From the NCBI RefSeq assembly GCF_900167445.1, contig NZ_FUZT01000001.1, positions 251,007 through 315,006 on the forward strand: a DNA stretch of 64,000 nt, read 5' to 3'. Numbering within the stretch: the first letter of the stretch is position 1; the number at the start of each line of letters is the position of its first letter. Shown one piece after another: positions 1-8,783 of the stretch. The notes under the pieces were generated by a model, which did not search any database, was not told where the DNA came from, and saw only the letters and a program-made list of their open reading frames with translations. Source of the stretch: Maledivibacter halophilus. GTDB lineage: Bacteria > Bacillota > Clostridia > Peptostreptococcales > Caminicellaceae. Both the position numbers and the translations under genes were made by a program.

Positions 1-19
1 TGTATCCCCAGCCAGACTT

Positions 20-95
20 GACCTATTAGCTCAGTCGGCAGAGCACCTGACTTTTAATCAGGGTGTCCCGCGTTCGAGTCGCGGATGGGTCACCA
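20..95 (+). tRNA. tRNA-Lys (anticodon TTT)
   Basis: The cloverleaf is visible: acceptor GACCTAT pairs with ATGGGTC, the anticodon arm CCTGA/TCAGG encloses the loop CTTTTAA, the T arm carries GTTCGAGTC, and the 3' CCA is encoded. The TTT anticodon reads AAA/AAG lysine codons. It is followed 54 bases later by tRNA-Leu, so the two are probably co-transcribed. Confidence 0.95.
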
Positions 96-149
96 TGTTA
101 GTAAAATTTTGTAATAACCAAAAAATCATTAAACTACCTTATACGATAT

Positions 150-233
150 GCGGGTGTGGCGGAATTGGCAGACGCGCTAGACTTAGGATCTAGTGTCTTG
201 TACGTGGGGGTTCAAGTCCCTCCACCCGCACCA
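150..233 (+). tRNA. tRNA-Leu (anticodon TAG)
   Basis: This is an 84-nt class II tRNA with the long variable arm expected for leucine. Acceptor GCGGGTG pairs with CACCCGC, the anticodon loop is CTTAGGA (TAG), the T arm contains GTTCAAGTC, and CCA is encoded. It reads CUN leucine codons. Confidence 0.95.
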
Positions 234-242
234 TTTGCAAAG

Positions 243-278
243 CCATATGTTAGGATTTAAACCTGCATATGGTTTTTC
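243..278 (+). terminator. Terminator after the tRNA pair
   Basis: The arms CCATATG and CATATGG enclose a 16-base loop and are followed by TTTTT. This is the expected rho-independent end of the tRNA-Lys/tRNA-Leu transcript. Confidence 0.75.
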
Positions 279-395
279 TATTGCTGTTATGATATAATAC
301 TTTAAGCTCTTATAATGAGTAAAATATTTTTCTGACATATAAATAAAGATGGCAACTCAAAATTATCAGACGCATGATTCAATAAATTGGTTGTG

Positions 396-442
396 AAAAA
401 TGGAATCATTTCTTCAAAAAAGGGATGCTTCCATTTTTTAAT
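396..442 (+). promoter_or_regulatory. Terminator-like hairpin in the antiporter leader
   Basis: Perfect 10-bp arms AAAAATGGAA and TTCCATTTTT enclose about 23 bases, and the 3' arm ends in a T run. The hairpin sits just before the ribosome binding site of the antiporter at 460. It could be the terminator of a leader or an attenuator. I do not recognise a known riboswitch aptamer upstream of it. Confidence 0.4.
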
Positions 443-459
443 AAAAGGGGGGATAATAT

Positions 460-2061
460 TTGCCAACTTATTTGCTTATTGTAACAGCTATCATTATTGT
501 GTGTATAATATTCAACAAAATTTCCAGCAAATTAGGTATTCCGGTGTTGCTTGCCTTTATTTTGCTTGGTATGTTCTTCGGCTCCGATGGTATTTTTAAA
601 ATTCAATTCGATAATTTTGTTTTTGCAGAGCAAATATGCTCCATTGCCCTTATTTTCATTATATTTTATGGTGGCTTTGGAACGAAATGGAGCGAGGCGA
701 AACCTGTTGCTGCCATGTCAATTTTACTTTCAACCCTCGGAGTTATACTGACTGCTGGAATTACTGGTTTGTTTTGCTATTTCATTTTAAAAATTGAGTT
801 TTTGGAAAGCATGCTAATTGGCTCTGTAATCAGCTCGACAGATGCGGCTTCTGTGTTTTCTATACTCCGGTCTAAGAGGCTGAATCTCAAATATAACACT
901 GCTTCTTTACTTGAGTTAGAAAGTGGAAGTAATGACCCTTGTTCATATATGCTTACTGCCATTATGCTTTCCTTGATGGGACACTCTGCACATGGTGGTA
1001 GTTTTGCATATATGATATTTGCCCAGCTAATTTATGGCATTGTGTTTGGTGTTATTGTGGCAATTGTGGCCCTTTGGGTATTAAAACAGTTCCCCTTTGA
1101 AAGCAAAGGCTTTGACACGATATTTGTATTTGCTATAGCGCTTCTTGGTTATGCTGCTCCTGCTGCTTTAGGTGGCAACGGATATTTAAGCGTTTATATA
1201 GTGGGAATTATTCTTGGAAATCGACCTATCAAGAACAAGCAATCACTGGTGCATTTTTTTGATGGTGTAACTGGGCTCACCCAGATGTTAATTTTTTTCC
1301 TGCTTGGGCTTTTGGCCTTTCCCTCACAGATGCCTCAAGTGGTAAAGCTATCGATCCCGATATTTTTGTTTTTAACATTCATTGCACGGCCTATGTCTGT
1401 ATTTTTGATTTTTTCACCTTTTAAATGTAAATTCAATCAGCAGATGCTTGTATCGTTTTCGGGGCTCCGTGGAGCAGCTTCAATAGTGTTTGCAGTAATG
1501 GTCACTGTTAGTCCTGCATATACCAATCATGATGTATTTCATATTGTATTTTGTATCGTGCTTTTTTCTATACTATTTCAAGGCTCACTGCTACCACTTG
1601 CTGCGAAAAAGCTTGATATGATTGATGAAAATGCAAACGTATTAAAAACCTTTAACGACTATACAGAAGAGGTGCCTGTACAATTTATTCAGTTTACAAT
1701 GAAGGATAATCATCCATGGAAGGGAAAGAAAATTCGGGACATCTTACTTCCACCTGAGACTTTGCTTGTTTTTCTTCAGCGCGGTAGAGAAAGGATTACA
1801 CCGAATGGTGATACACTTCTATATTCTGGAGACATTCTTGTGCTTAGTGCAAAAGCTCCCAATATTATGGATAGTCTTAGCCTTACGGAGCTATGTTTGT
1901 ATAGTGGTAATAAATGGATTGGGAAAAGTGTATCTTCTATTCATCTGGATACCGATAAGTTAATAATCATGATTCAAAGAAATGGAATGATTGTTATTCC
2001 AAGCGGCGAAACCATACTGAAAGAAAACGATCTATTGGTTATCAATCAATCTGAACAGTAG
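460..2061 (+). CDS. CPA1-family potassium/proton antiporter with C-terminal RCK_C domains
   Basis: This 533-residue integral membrane protein belongs to the cation:proton antiporter-1 (NhaP2/CvrA) family, which exchanges K+ or Na+ for H+ across the cell membrane. Residues 1 to about 385 form roughly 12 hydrophobic segments, with the family's acidic patch visible in 'SSTDAASVFS' and 'LELESGSNDP'. Residues about 395-533 are soluble and look like two tandem TrkA-C/RCK_C nucleotide-binding modules, each ending in a 'GD.LLV'-type strand. The start is TTG, chosen because AAAAGGGGGG lies 6 bases upstream. The gene stands alone between tRNAs and a convergent operon. Ion specificity cannot be told from sequence. 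Confidence 0.85.
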   Translation: MPTYLLIVTAIIIVCIIFNKISSKLGIPVLLAFILLGMFFGSDGIFKIQFDNFVFAEQICSIALIFIIFYGGFGTKWSEAKPVAAMSILLSTLGVILTAGITGLFCYFILKIEFLESMLIGSVISSTDAASVFSILRSKRLNLKYNTASLLELESGSNDPCSYMLTAIMLSLMGHSAHGGSFAYMIFAQLIYGIVFGVIVAIVALWVLKQFPFESKGFDTIFVFAIALLGYAAPAALGGNGYLSVYIVGIILGNRPIKNKQSLVHFFDGVTGLTQMLIFFLLGLLAFPSQMPQVVKLSIPIFLFLTFIARPMSVFLIFSPFKCKFNQQMLVSFSGLRGAASIVFAVMVTVSPAYTNHDVFHIVFCIVLFSILFQGSLLPLAAKKLDMIDENANVLKTFNDYTEEVPVQFIQFTMKDNHPWKGKKIRDILLPPETLLVFLQRGRERITPNGDTLLYSGDILVLSAKAPNIMDSLSLTELCLYSGNKWIGKSVSSIHLDTDKLIIMIQRNGMIVIPSGETILKENDLLVINQSEQ

Positions 2062-2140
2062 CTGTATGAACTTGATAAACTAGTTCTATGAGTAATTTTA
2101 CATAGTTGTGTCTTGCATATAAATTAATGAAATTATACAG

Positions 2141-2180
2141 AAAAGGACCTAAGATAGATTTTTGATCTTAGGCCTTTTGT
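2141..2180. terminator. Bidirectional terminator between convergent genes
   Basis: Arms AAAAGGACCTAAGAT and ATCTTAGGCCTTTT (one mismatch) enclose about 9 bases, with A and T runs on either side. It can end both the rightward antiporter transcript and the leftward transporter operon. Confidence 0.8.
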
Positions 2181-2198
2181 TTGTTTGGTATTATTTTT

Positions 2199-3344
2199 CT
2201 AAAAATTTGATTTCGAATTACCTTTAAATATTTTGTATACCCCAATAGTTAATATTGGTAATAAGAAGATCAGTATCATACCGTAGGCCATAGCAGTATA
2301 GCCTTTTGCAATAAGATCAATAATACCTACCTTAGCAAGAACTGTGGCAAGGACAAGTACGATCACTGTAATTGTGGCATTTTGTTTTGGAGTAAGAGGA
2401 AATTTATTTTTTTCTTCTAAAACGGCGTCTACTCTTCCTAATAAACCGTGTATAATACCTGTTGATGTTTCGATTAGTGTCCAACCAACCACTATACCAA
2501 AAAGTCCTACAACCCATGGGGCAGCAATATTTTGCATCATAGCCAGCCATGGTACACTGGCTCCTAGGATCTTTTCAGATGGATAAAAGCCCATAACTGC
2601 AAAATATGTTAGGAACCAGGGAATAGTCATCATAATACCTGCAATAATACCTGCTAAAATTGTTTCATGACGCTTAGTTTGCCGTTTTAAAGTAAATAAT
2701 GCTGCAGGATAAACTGCCAAGTTATATCCAACATATACCATACCTGTCCAAAGAATTGTTGGTATACTTGCTTTTTCAACAAAGCTTGTATTTCCATTTG
2801 CAAAGACTTCTTTTGCGTGTCCCCATGTTGCATTAATGACAATAGCACTAAAGATAATATAACCTATATATAGAGCAATGGTTCCATAGGTTTCAAAGCG
2901 TTCAATCAGTCTGGAACCATAAAACTGTAGAATACCTACTATAACGATTACACCTAAAACCCCTCCCCAATATGGAATGCCGATGGTATTTTCTACAATT
3001 TCACCTGTTGCGGAGGCCATAACGGCAATGATTAAAATAGCCAATAGAATATAAATTATGTCGTAAAAAATCCAACCCTTACCAATTAATTTTTCTACTA
3101 ATGATTTATAATTATAAGTTCTAAATAGTCGGGCAAATTCAAAAGTAAGAATGCTAACAATGGTAAATCCTATAAAAATTCCTACACCACCTAACCAACC
3201 AAGTGCACCAAATTTACCACCAAATTCAACTATTTCTCTACCAGTGGCATAGCCGCCACCGATTAAAACAGATTGCAATATTATACCGGGAAGCATATAT
3301 CGCCCAAAAGCGCCATCAAAAAAGCTTTTCTTTTCCTTCGACAT
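2199..3344 (-). CDS. YkvI-family membrane transporter
   Basis: This 381-residue protein has about 10-11 hydrophobic segments and the N-terminal pattern typical of YkvI-type membrane proteins, with the glycine-rich 'GGGYATGREIVEFGG' motif near residues 28-42. These are distant relatives of the LeuT-fold amino acid transporters, and their substrates are mostly unknown. It is the last gene of a leftward operon with two PLP-dependent enzymes and lies about 50 bases after the aminotransferase, so import or export of an amino acid or amine handled by them is a reasonable inference. A good Shine-Dalgarno (AAAGGAGG) precedes the ATG. Confidence 0.75.
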   Translation of the reverse strand: MSKEKKSFFDGAFGRYMLPGIILQSVLIGGGYATGREIVEFGGKFGALGWLGGVGIFIGFTIVSILTFEFARLFRTYNYKSLVEKLIGKGWIFYDIIYILLAILIIAVMASATGEIVENTIGIPYWGGVLGVIVIVGILQFYGSRLIERFETYGTIALYIGYIIFSAIVINATWGHAKEVFANGNTSFVEKASIPTILWTGMVYVGYNLAVYPAALFTLKRQTKRHETILAGIIAGIMMTIPWFLTYFAVMGFYPSEKILGASVPWLAMMQNIAAPWVVGLFGIVVGWTLIETSTGIIHGLLGRVDAVLEEKNKFPLTPKQNATITVIVLVLATVLAKVGIIDLIAKGYTAMAYGMILIFLLPILTIGVYKIFKGNSKSNF

Positions 3345-3396
3345 GATAATCCTCCTTTATTTTATTTGAATTAGCTTTTTGTATCAATAATTTTTA

Positions 3397-4749
3397 TTAC
3401 CACCCTTTAACAATTTCAAGAATTTCATCTGGTATTTTATCATTTGTATATTCTTTTATAGATTCCTCGATTATATCTATTGCTGTTTTTAATTCATCTT
3501 TCGTAATAACAAGAGGAGGCTGAAATCTAAGGACTCCATCAGCTAAGAAAATTAAAATTACGCCTTTTTCAAAACATCTATAACAGATTTTAGAAGCGGC
3601 CTTACGATTGCCAAGCTTTGTTTTCCTATCCTTAACTAGGTCTATACCTATTGATAATCCCAGCCCTCTTACATCGCCAATAACTTCATATTTGTTTTTC
3701 ATATCTTCAAATCTCTTTTTTGCATAGTTTCCTAAATCCCTAGATTTTTTTAATAAGCATTCATCTCTTATTATATTGATTGTCTCTATAGCTGCACTAC
3801 ACGAAAGAGAATTTCCACTCATGGTAAAAAGATGGGCTGGAGCTTCAAGGGAATCCATAATTTCTTTTCTTGCCACTACAGCACTTAGAGGAACACCGGA
3901 AGCTATTGATTTCCCCATAACTATCATGTCGGGAACAATATCAAAATGCTCAATGCAGAACCATTTTCCTGTCCTTCCAAATCCCTGCTGAACTTCTTCA
4001 CTGACAAAAAGAATGTTATTTCTTTTACAAATATCATATATAGCTTTCATATATTTAATGGGAGGGACAATTAATCCGGCATCTCCAGCTATAGGTTCCA
4101 TTACTACAGCTGCTATTTCTTCAGGAGGAAGGTATGTCGAGAGAGCATTTATAAAATCATTTAAGCATTCAATATTACATGTATCTTTGCTGCAGTTATA
4201 AGGACATCTATAGCAGTTGGGATATTTTATATGTTCGACTTCAGATAAAGTTGGGCCGATTTTTCTTCTCATATTTAGACTAAGGGTTGTAAGGGAAAGT
4301 GCTCCATATGTTGAGCCATGATATGCTCCTAAAAATGAAATGATCTTTTTTTTACCAGTAAAACCTCTAGCGAATTTAATCATTCCATCATTTGCATCTG
4401 AACCTGAAAGACCGAATACTACTTTTTTATCAAAATCACCTGGTGTTATTTTAATAATTTCTTCAGCTAATTTAACTAAAGGCTCAGAGTATGTGTATGC
4501 AGCAGTATAGCTTATGAAATTTTCCATTTGATCCTTTATGGCTTTAATTATTCTTGGATTACTATGACCTGTATTTAGTGAAGAAGCTGCTGAAAGAAGG
4601 TCAATAAACTTATTTCCATCATAGTCCTCGATTATTGCACCATATCCTCTTTTTATTACCAAAGGATAATAGGGAATTCTGGCAAATTTAGAGTAAACTT
4701 TGTTGTCCCTACTGATTATTTCTTTACTTTTCGTAAATTGCAAAGCCAT
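3397..4749 (-). CDS. Class III PLP-dependent aminotransferase (GABA/ornithine type or amino-acid epimerase)
   Basis: This 450-residue fold-type I PLP enzyme resembles 4-aminobutyrate and acetylornithine aminotransferases. Visible landmarks are the cofactor-phosphate loop 'GLSGSDAND', the aromatic 'SFLGAYHGST', and the Schiff-base lysine in 'MGKSIASGVPLSA'. A cysteine-rich insert 'CYRCPYNCSKDTC' near residue 160 is a feature of some clostridial members. Some enzymes of this family are amino acid 2-epimerases rather than aminotransferases, so the reaction is open. An upstream in-frame ATG exists, but I chose the internal start because AAAGGGTGG lies just before it. It is the middle gene of the leftward sigma-54 operon. 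Confidence 0.75.
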   Translation of the reverse strand: MALQFTKSKEIISRDNKVYSKFARIPYYPLVIKRGYGAIIEDYDGNKFIDLLSAASSLNTGHSNPRIIKAIKDQMENFISYTAAYTYSEPLVKLAEEIIKITPGDFDKKVVFGLSGSDANDGMIKFARGFTGKKKIISFLGAYHGSTYGALSLTTLSLNMRRKIGPTLSEVEHIKYPNCYRCPYNCSKDTCNIECLNDFINALSTYLPPEEIAAVVMEPIAGDAGLIVPPIKYMKAIYDICKRNNILFVSEEVQQGFGRTGKWFCIEHFDIVPDMIVMGKSIASGVPLSAVVARKEIMDSLEAPAHLFTMSGNSLSCSAAIETINIIRDECLLKKSRDLGNYAKKRFEDMKNKYEVIGDVRGLGLSIGIDLVKDRKTKLGNRKAASKICYRCFEKGVILIFLADGVLRFQPPLVITKDELKTAIDIIEESIKEYTNDKIPDEILEIVKGW

Positions 4750-4785
4750 AATACACCACCCTTTCAAAGAAATAAAATATAAAGC

Positions 4786-5886
4786 TTAAATTGAATTTTC
4801 TATTTTTATGAAAGCTTCCAGCAGAGGATTAATTTTGGCAGGAATTCTTAATCTTACAAAGCTTTTGTCAAGACCGATGAATTTTCTACCAGATATTGAA
4901 AGAATATTATGCTTTAGTAGTTCTTCTTCAAGGTCTATTTCTGGATTTGGATGTTTTATTGTCATAATTGGAACATTTAGATCTGTGTGGAGAACAATCA
5001 TCTTGTTTAAGGATTCTATTAACTCACTTTTTAATTCCCTTATTTTTTTCTTACAATCTTCTATAAAAGATGTATTTTTTAGAGCCTTAGAAGCTAGATA
5101 TCTTGCAATTGAATTCATTGAATAGGGATTGGATATTTTTCTATAATAATTTGATAATTTAATTGAAGTAATGAGATATCCACCTCTTAAACCTGCTAAA
5201 CCCAAGCCTTTAGAAAGGGTCCTTAAAACAAATACATTATTGTATTTTTCTATTAAGGATACTGCTGAATTTCTTTTATTCATAAAATCACCATAGGCTT
5301 CATCAACAATTACGCATATTCCGAGGCTTTTAGCTTTTTTTACTATTTTTTCAATATATGAAATGGGAATAACTTGGCCTGTTGGATTATTGGGATTATC
5401 TAAATAAATGAGTTTGTAATCCTTTTTTAATTTTATAAGAAAAGGTTCTAGCATAAACTTATAGTTATTTTTTGATAACATTAATTGGTAATCATATATT
5501 CCGTCATAGCTTTTTACATCATCAATGTAATCAGGGAATTGTGGAGAGTAGCCTAAAACCTTTGAATTACTACTTAAGAATAATTTATTTATTTTATAAA
5601 TAATATCTATCGAGCCATCTCCAAGTAAAATATTATCTTCCTTTAATTCAAACAAATCAATCCAGAAATTAATTATGTCTTTTTTAAAATAAGTAATGGA
5701 TTCGGGATAATTATTAATCATTTCATCAGGAATATTTGCAAAGTTATTTCTTAATTCTTTAAAGAACCCAAATGGATTTATTCCTATACTACAGTCAATA
5801 ATTTTTGATTGATATTTTGTTTCTTTTTCTTCTGCGTAACTATTTGTATTAAGATTAATAATATTAGCTTTTAAGCCATATTTCAT
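4786..5886 (-). CDS. Class I/II PLP-dependent aminotransferase (HisC/CobD-like)
   Basis: This 366-residue fold-type I PLP enzyme resembles histidinol-phosphate aminotransferases and threonine-phosphate decarboxylases. Landmarks are 'LGDGSIDIIY' (PLP phosphate), 'LDNPNNPTGQ', 'IVDEAYGDF', the Schiff-base lysine in 'LRTLSKGLGLAGLRGGY', and the substrate-binding arginine in 'FVRLRI'. No histidine or cobalamin genes are nearby. It is the first gene behind a sigma-54 promoter, with a second PLP enzyme and a transporter following, so it probably acts in catabolism or conversion of an amino acid. The specific substrate is unknown. Confidence 0.75.
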   Translation of the reverse strand: MKYGLKANIINLNTNSYAEEKETKYQSKIIDCSIGINPFGFFKELRNNFANIPDEMINNYPESITYFKKDIINFWIDLFELKEDNILLGDGSIDIIYKINKLFLSSNSKVLGYSPQFPDYIDDVKSYDGIYDYQLMLSKNNYKFMLEPFLIKLKKDYKLIYLDNPNNPTGQVIPISYIEKIVKKAKSLGICVIVDEAYGDFMNKRNSAVSLIEKYNNVFVLRTLSKGLGLAGLRGGYLITSIKLSNYYRKISNPYSMNSIARYLASKALKNTSFIEDCKKKIRELKSELIESLNKMIVLHTDLNVPIMTIKHPNPEIDLEEELLKHNILSISGRKFIGLDKSFVRLRIPAKINPLLEAFIKIENSI

Positions 5887-5928
5887 ATACTCACTCCCTT
5901 CTTAAAAGATTTGGTTTAAAATGTATAG

Positions 5929-5944
5929 AGCAATATATATGCCA
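5929..5944 (-). promoter_or_regulatory. Sigma-54 (-24/-12) promoter of the leftward PLP-enzyme operon
   Basis: Read on the minus strand the site is TGGCATATATATTGCT, with GG and GC 12 bases apart as in the consensus TGGCA-N7-TTGC. It lies about 45 bases upstream of the first gene (start at 5886) and opposite the divergent sigma-54 activator at 6206. Confidence 0.8.
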
Positions 5945-6205
5945 AATAAAAAACTATTAAATATGTGTAATGATGAAAGGCTTGAAAAAGCTGTATTTTA
6001 ATTTGTTTTTTAAAAAATAAAGCTTCAGTAAAAAAATAGAGGTTTACATATTTTAAAGAAATTTATAAAAATATGCTCCATAATGTATCAATAGATTTAT
6101 GTTGAATATTATTTAATGATAGAATAGAGAATAAAAAGAAGGAGGTATGCTACAAAAAGTAACATGGTAGAATAAGTAACATTATTTTAAAAGTTAGGAT
6201 GATGA

Positions 6206-7969
6206 ATGTTAATGATTAAATTACTGAAAAATTTCTTAAATGAAAATACTAAATTAACAAAAAAGCATCATGAAGTGAATAAATCATTCAAAGAGATAAT
6301 AAGTTTTTTTAATATAATTACATCAACCATATTGGAAGAAGATATGATGATTCTATTTATGGATAGTGAGATGATAATTAGAAGTGTTTTTTTATATGAA
6401 GGTAAAGGACTTAAGGTATTAGAAAATAAAACATTGAATATAGATGATAAATTAATAGAAGAGAAGGTATTTATAAAAACTTATAAAGGCAATAGCATTT
6501 ATTGTTATATATCAAAGGAATTTACTGAGAAATATAATAATTGTAAATACAGATTTGCTATTATTTCTTTAAAGTCTGACAATAGAAAATATAAGAAGTT
6601 TATCGAAAAAATAAACTATTCTATTTTAAATTTATTAACCTATGATAATGAGAAATATTCTTCCTATGAAAATCTCTTGATGTATCTGGATGCTATTGAT
6701 GATGGGATTTCTGCATGTGACAGTAATGGAATTTTAAGATATATTAATGAATCAGCTTGTAAAATTATAGGTGCAAAAAAGGAAGAAATGATTAATAAAA
6801 AACTGGATTTATTAACAAATAATGCAATATTAAGCCAAGTAATAAAAACTGGAAAGACCTATATGGACTTTGAATATTTTCTAGAATATAATAAAAAGAC
6901 ATTTCATCTTATGAATTCTGCATATCCGGTTTATGCTAAAAATAAAAATATTATTGGTGGTATTGATATATTTAGGAGAATAAAGAGGTCTATGAAGGTG
7001 GCTAGCGATTTGGCTGGATATGAAGCTGTTTATAGATTTGAAAATTTTATTGGCAAAAGTAAAGTATTTAATGATAGTAAGGAATTGGCTAAAAAATTTG
7101 CTAGGAATGATAAAAATATATTGATATTAGGGGAAAGCGGAACAGGAAAGGAGTTATTTGCTCAGGCTATACATAATTATAGTCATAGGAGTAATGGGCC
7201 ATTTGTGGCTATTAATTGTGCAAGTTTTCCAAAGGATTTATTTGATAGTGAATTGTTTGGATATGATGAAGGGGCATTTACAGGAGCTAGAAAGGGAGGA
7301 AAATTGGGGAAATTTGAATTAGCAAGTGGAGGAACATTATTTTTAGATGAAATAGGTGAAATGCCTATCCATTTACAGGCAAAATTGTTAAGGGTCTTAG
7401 AAACCAAATCCATTAGCAGGATAGGAAGTAATAAAAAGATAGATGTTAATATAAGGATAATTGCAGCAACAAATAGAAATCTAGAAAAAATGGTGAATAA
7501 TAATAATTTCAGAGGGGATTTATATTATAGATTAAAGGTTTTATACCTTATTCTACCTCCACTAGTTAAGAGGGGAAAGGACATTATTGAACTGACAAAT
7601 TATTTTATTGATAAATATTCAAAGGATAGTGATAGGAAGGTAAAGGGAATGGATAAAGAAGCTGAGAAGCTTTTATTATCTTATGATTGGCCTGGAAATA
7701 TTCGAGAACTAGAAAATATTATTGCATTGTCTTTGTTTATTTGTGATGGAGAATATATAAATAAAGAGCATTTAGTGAAGGCAGGACTAAAAGACAAGAA
7801 TAAGTATTCTACTGAAACAATAAACCCTTCAAAGAAATTATCTGATATAAATAGAGAACTTATTATAAAGACTTTAGAAAAAACAAAGGGTAATAAAAAA
7901 AGAGCAGCAGAAATTCTAGGTGTTTCAAGGAATACCATATATAGAACTTTAAAGAAGAATAATAGTTAA
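6206..7969 (+). CDS. Sigma-54-dependent activator (PAS, AAA+, Fis-type HTH)
   Basis: This 587-residue enhancer-binding protein should activate the divergent operon at 2199-5886. Residues 1 to about 150 are an unrecognised input region. A PAS-like domain follows at about 150-255 ('LDAIDDGISACDSNGILRYIN'). The AAA+ domain (about 280-510) has Walker A 'GESGTGKE' near 309, the sigma-54 contact loop 'GAFTGA' near 355, Walker B 'GGTLFLDEIGEMP', and the R-finger region. A Fis-type helix-turn-helix ends the protein ('NKKRAAEILGVSRNTIYRTL'). Having a PAS input rather than a receiver domain argues for sensing a metabolite. The ligand is unknown. Confidence 0.9.
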   Translation: MLMIKLLKNFLNENTKLTKKHHEVNKSFKEIISFFNIITSTILEEDMMILFMDSEMIIRSVFLYEGKGLKVLENKTLNIDDKLIEEKVFIKTYKGNSIYCYISKEFTEKYNNCKYRFAIISLKSDNRKYKKFIEKINYSILNLLTYDNEKYSSYENLLMYLDAIDDGISACDSNGILRYINESACKIIGAKKEEMINKKLDLLTNNAILSQVIKTGKTYMDFEYFLEYNKKTFHLMNSAYPVYAKNKNIIGGIDIFRRIKRSMKVASDLAGYEAVYRFENFIGKSKVFNDSKELAKKFARNDKNILILGESGTGKELFAQAIHNYSHRSNGPFVAINCASFPKDLFDSELFGYDEGAFTGARKGGKLGKFELASGGTLFLDEIGEMPIHLQAKLLRVLETKSISRIGSNKKIDVNIRIIAATNRNLEKMVNNNNFRGDLYYRLKVLYLILPPLVKRGKDIIELTNYFIDKYSKDSDRKVKGMDKEAEKLLLSYDWPGNIRELENIIALSLFICDGEYINKEHLVKAGLKDKNKYSTETINPSKKLSDINRELIIKTLEKTKGNKKRAAEILGVSRNTIYRTLKKNNS

Positions 7970-8162
7970 TTTTTTAATATATTTATTGTAGACACATATT
8001 GATACAATTCGAATTGTTTGAGAATTCAAGTTAATAAAATGGCATAAGAAATCAAAATCTGATTTTGCTATATCTAAAATTGCTATATAGATATCCTAAT
8101 AATACTTAAACTAGTTTTAAATTAAATAAGTCCAATAAAATTACTTTAAAGAGGAAAACGTT

Positions 8163-8604
8163 ATGTTTCAAAATAAGAGGTTTACTGTAATATTTGCTGC
8201 AATTATGGTTTTTGCGCTAGTTTTAGTTGTATGTGGTACAAAGCTCGCAGAGAATGATGGTAATGGGTGAGTATGATATGTTCATTCTCGGATGGGTTAC
8301 TGTAACAGTAGACCTTGACTACTGACTTTATGCATTATATCATAGTTCACAGCATGGTTGAGCAGGTAATAGAACTTTCTATACTAATGAAGAAGTAAAT
8401 AAATTATTAGAAGAAGGAAGAACAGCAATAGATCCTGAAAAGAGAAAAGAAGCCTATAAAAGGGATCAAGAGATTATAATGAATGATGCACCAGATGCTA
8501 TATTATACTACAAAACTTAAAATGTGGGAGCTAAAAAAACTGTTAAAGGATTTGAACTTTATCCATCAGGACAACACAGTGTTTATGGTGTAAGCTTTGA
8601 ATAG
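8163..8604 (+). pseudogene. Decayed peptide ABC transporter substrate-binding lipoprotein (OppA/DppA family)
   Basis: An ATG with an AGAGG-type site opens a lipoprotein-like signal (basic N-terminus, hydrophobic core, 'VVCG' lipobox). After about 35 codons a TGA occurs, and the same frame then continues with the C-terminal part of an OppA/DppA-like protein ('GWVTVT', 'LYALYHSSQHG', 'EEVNKLLEEGR', 'DAPDAILYYK'). In-frame stops TGA, TGA and TAA follow, and most of the roughly 500-residue protein is missing, so an internal deletion has happened as well. No permease or ATPase genes are adjacent. Confidence 0.8.
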
Positions 8605-8685
8605 TATTGAAGTAGAATAATTTTAAAGATTATAATATATATTGTCTATGGATAAATGAAATTGCAAGAAAGAATTAAATAATGG

Positions 8686-8726
8686 AAGGGTTTGTCTCAC
8701 ATTTTATTGTGGACAGACCCTTTTTG
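8686..8726. terminator. Bidirectional terminator
   Basis: Arms AAGGGTTTGTCTCAC and GTGGACAGACCCTT enclose a short AT loop and are followed by TTTTT. It lies at the 3' end of the leftward sugar operon and can also end the transcript of the decayed gene on the plus strand. Confidence 0.75.
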
Positions 8727-8783
8727 TGTTATTGAGAATAACTTTTAAGATATTATTAAAAGTGGTTTTTATATAATATTAAA

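Noticed and set aside
8268-8400. Two in-frame TGA codons in the OppA-like remnant as possible selenocysteines.
   Set aside because: They fall at non-redox positions of a substrate-binding protein, a TAA stop also occurs, and most of the protein is missing, so decay is the better reading.
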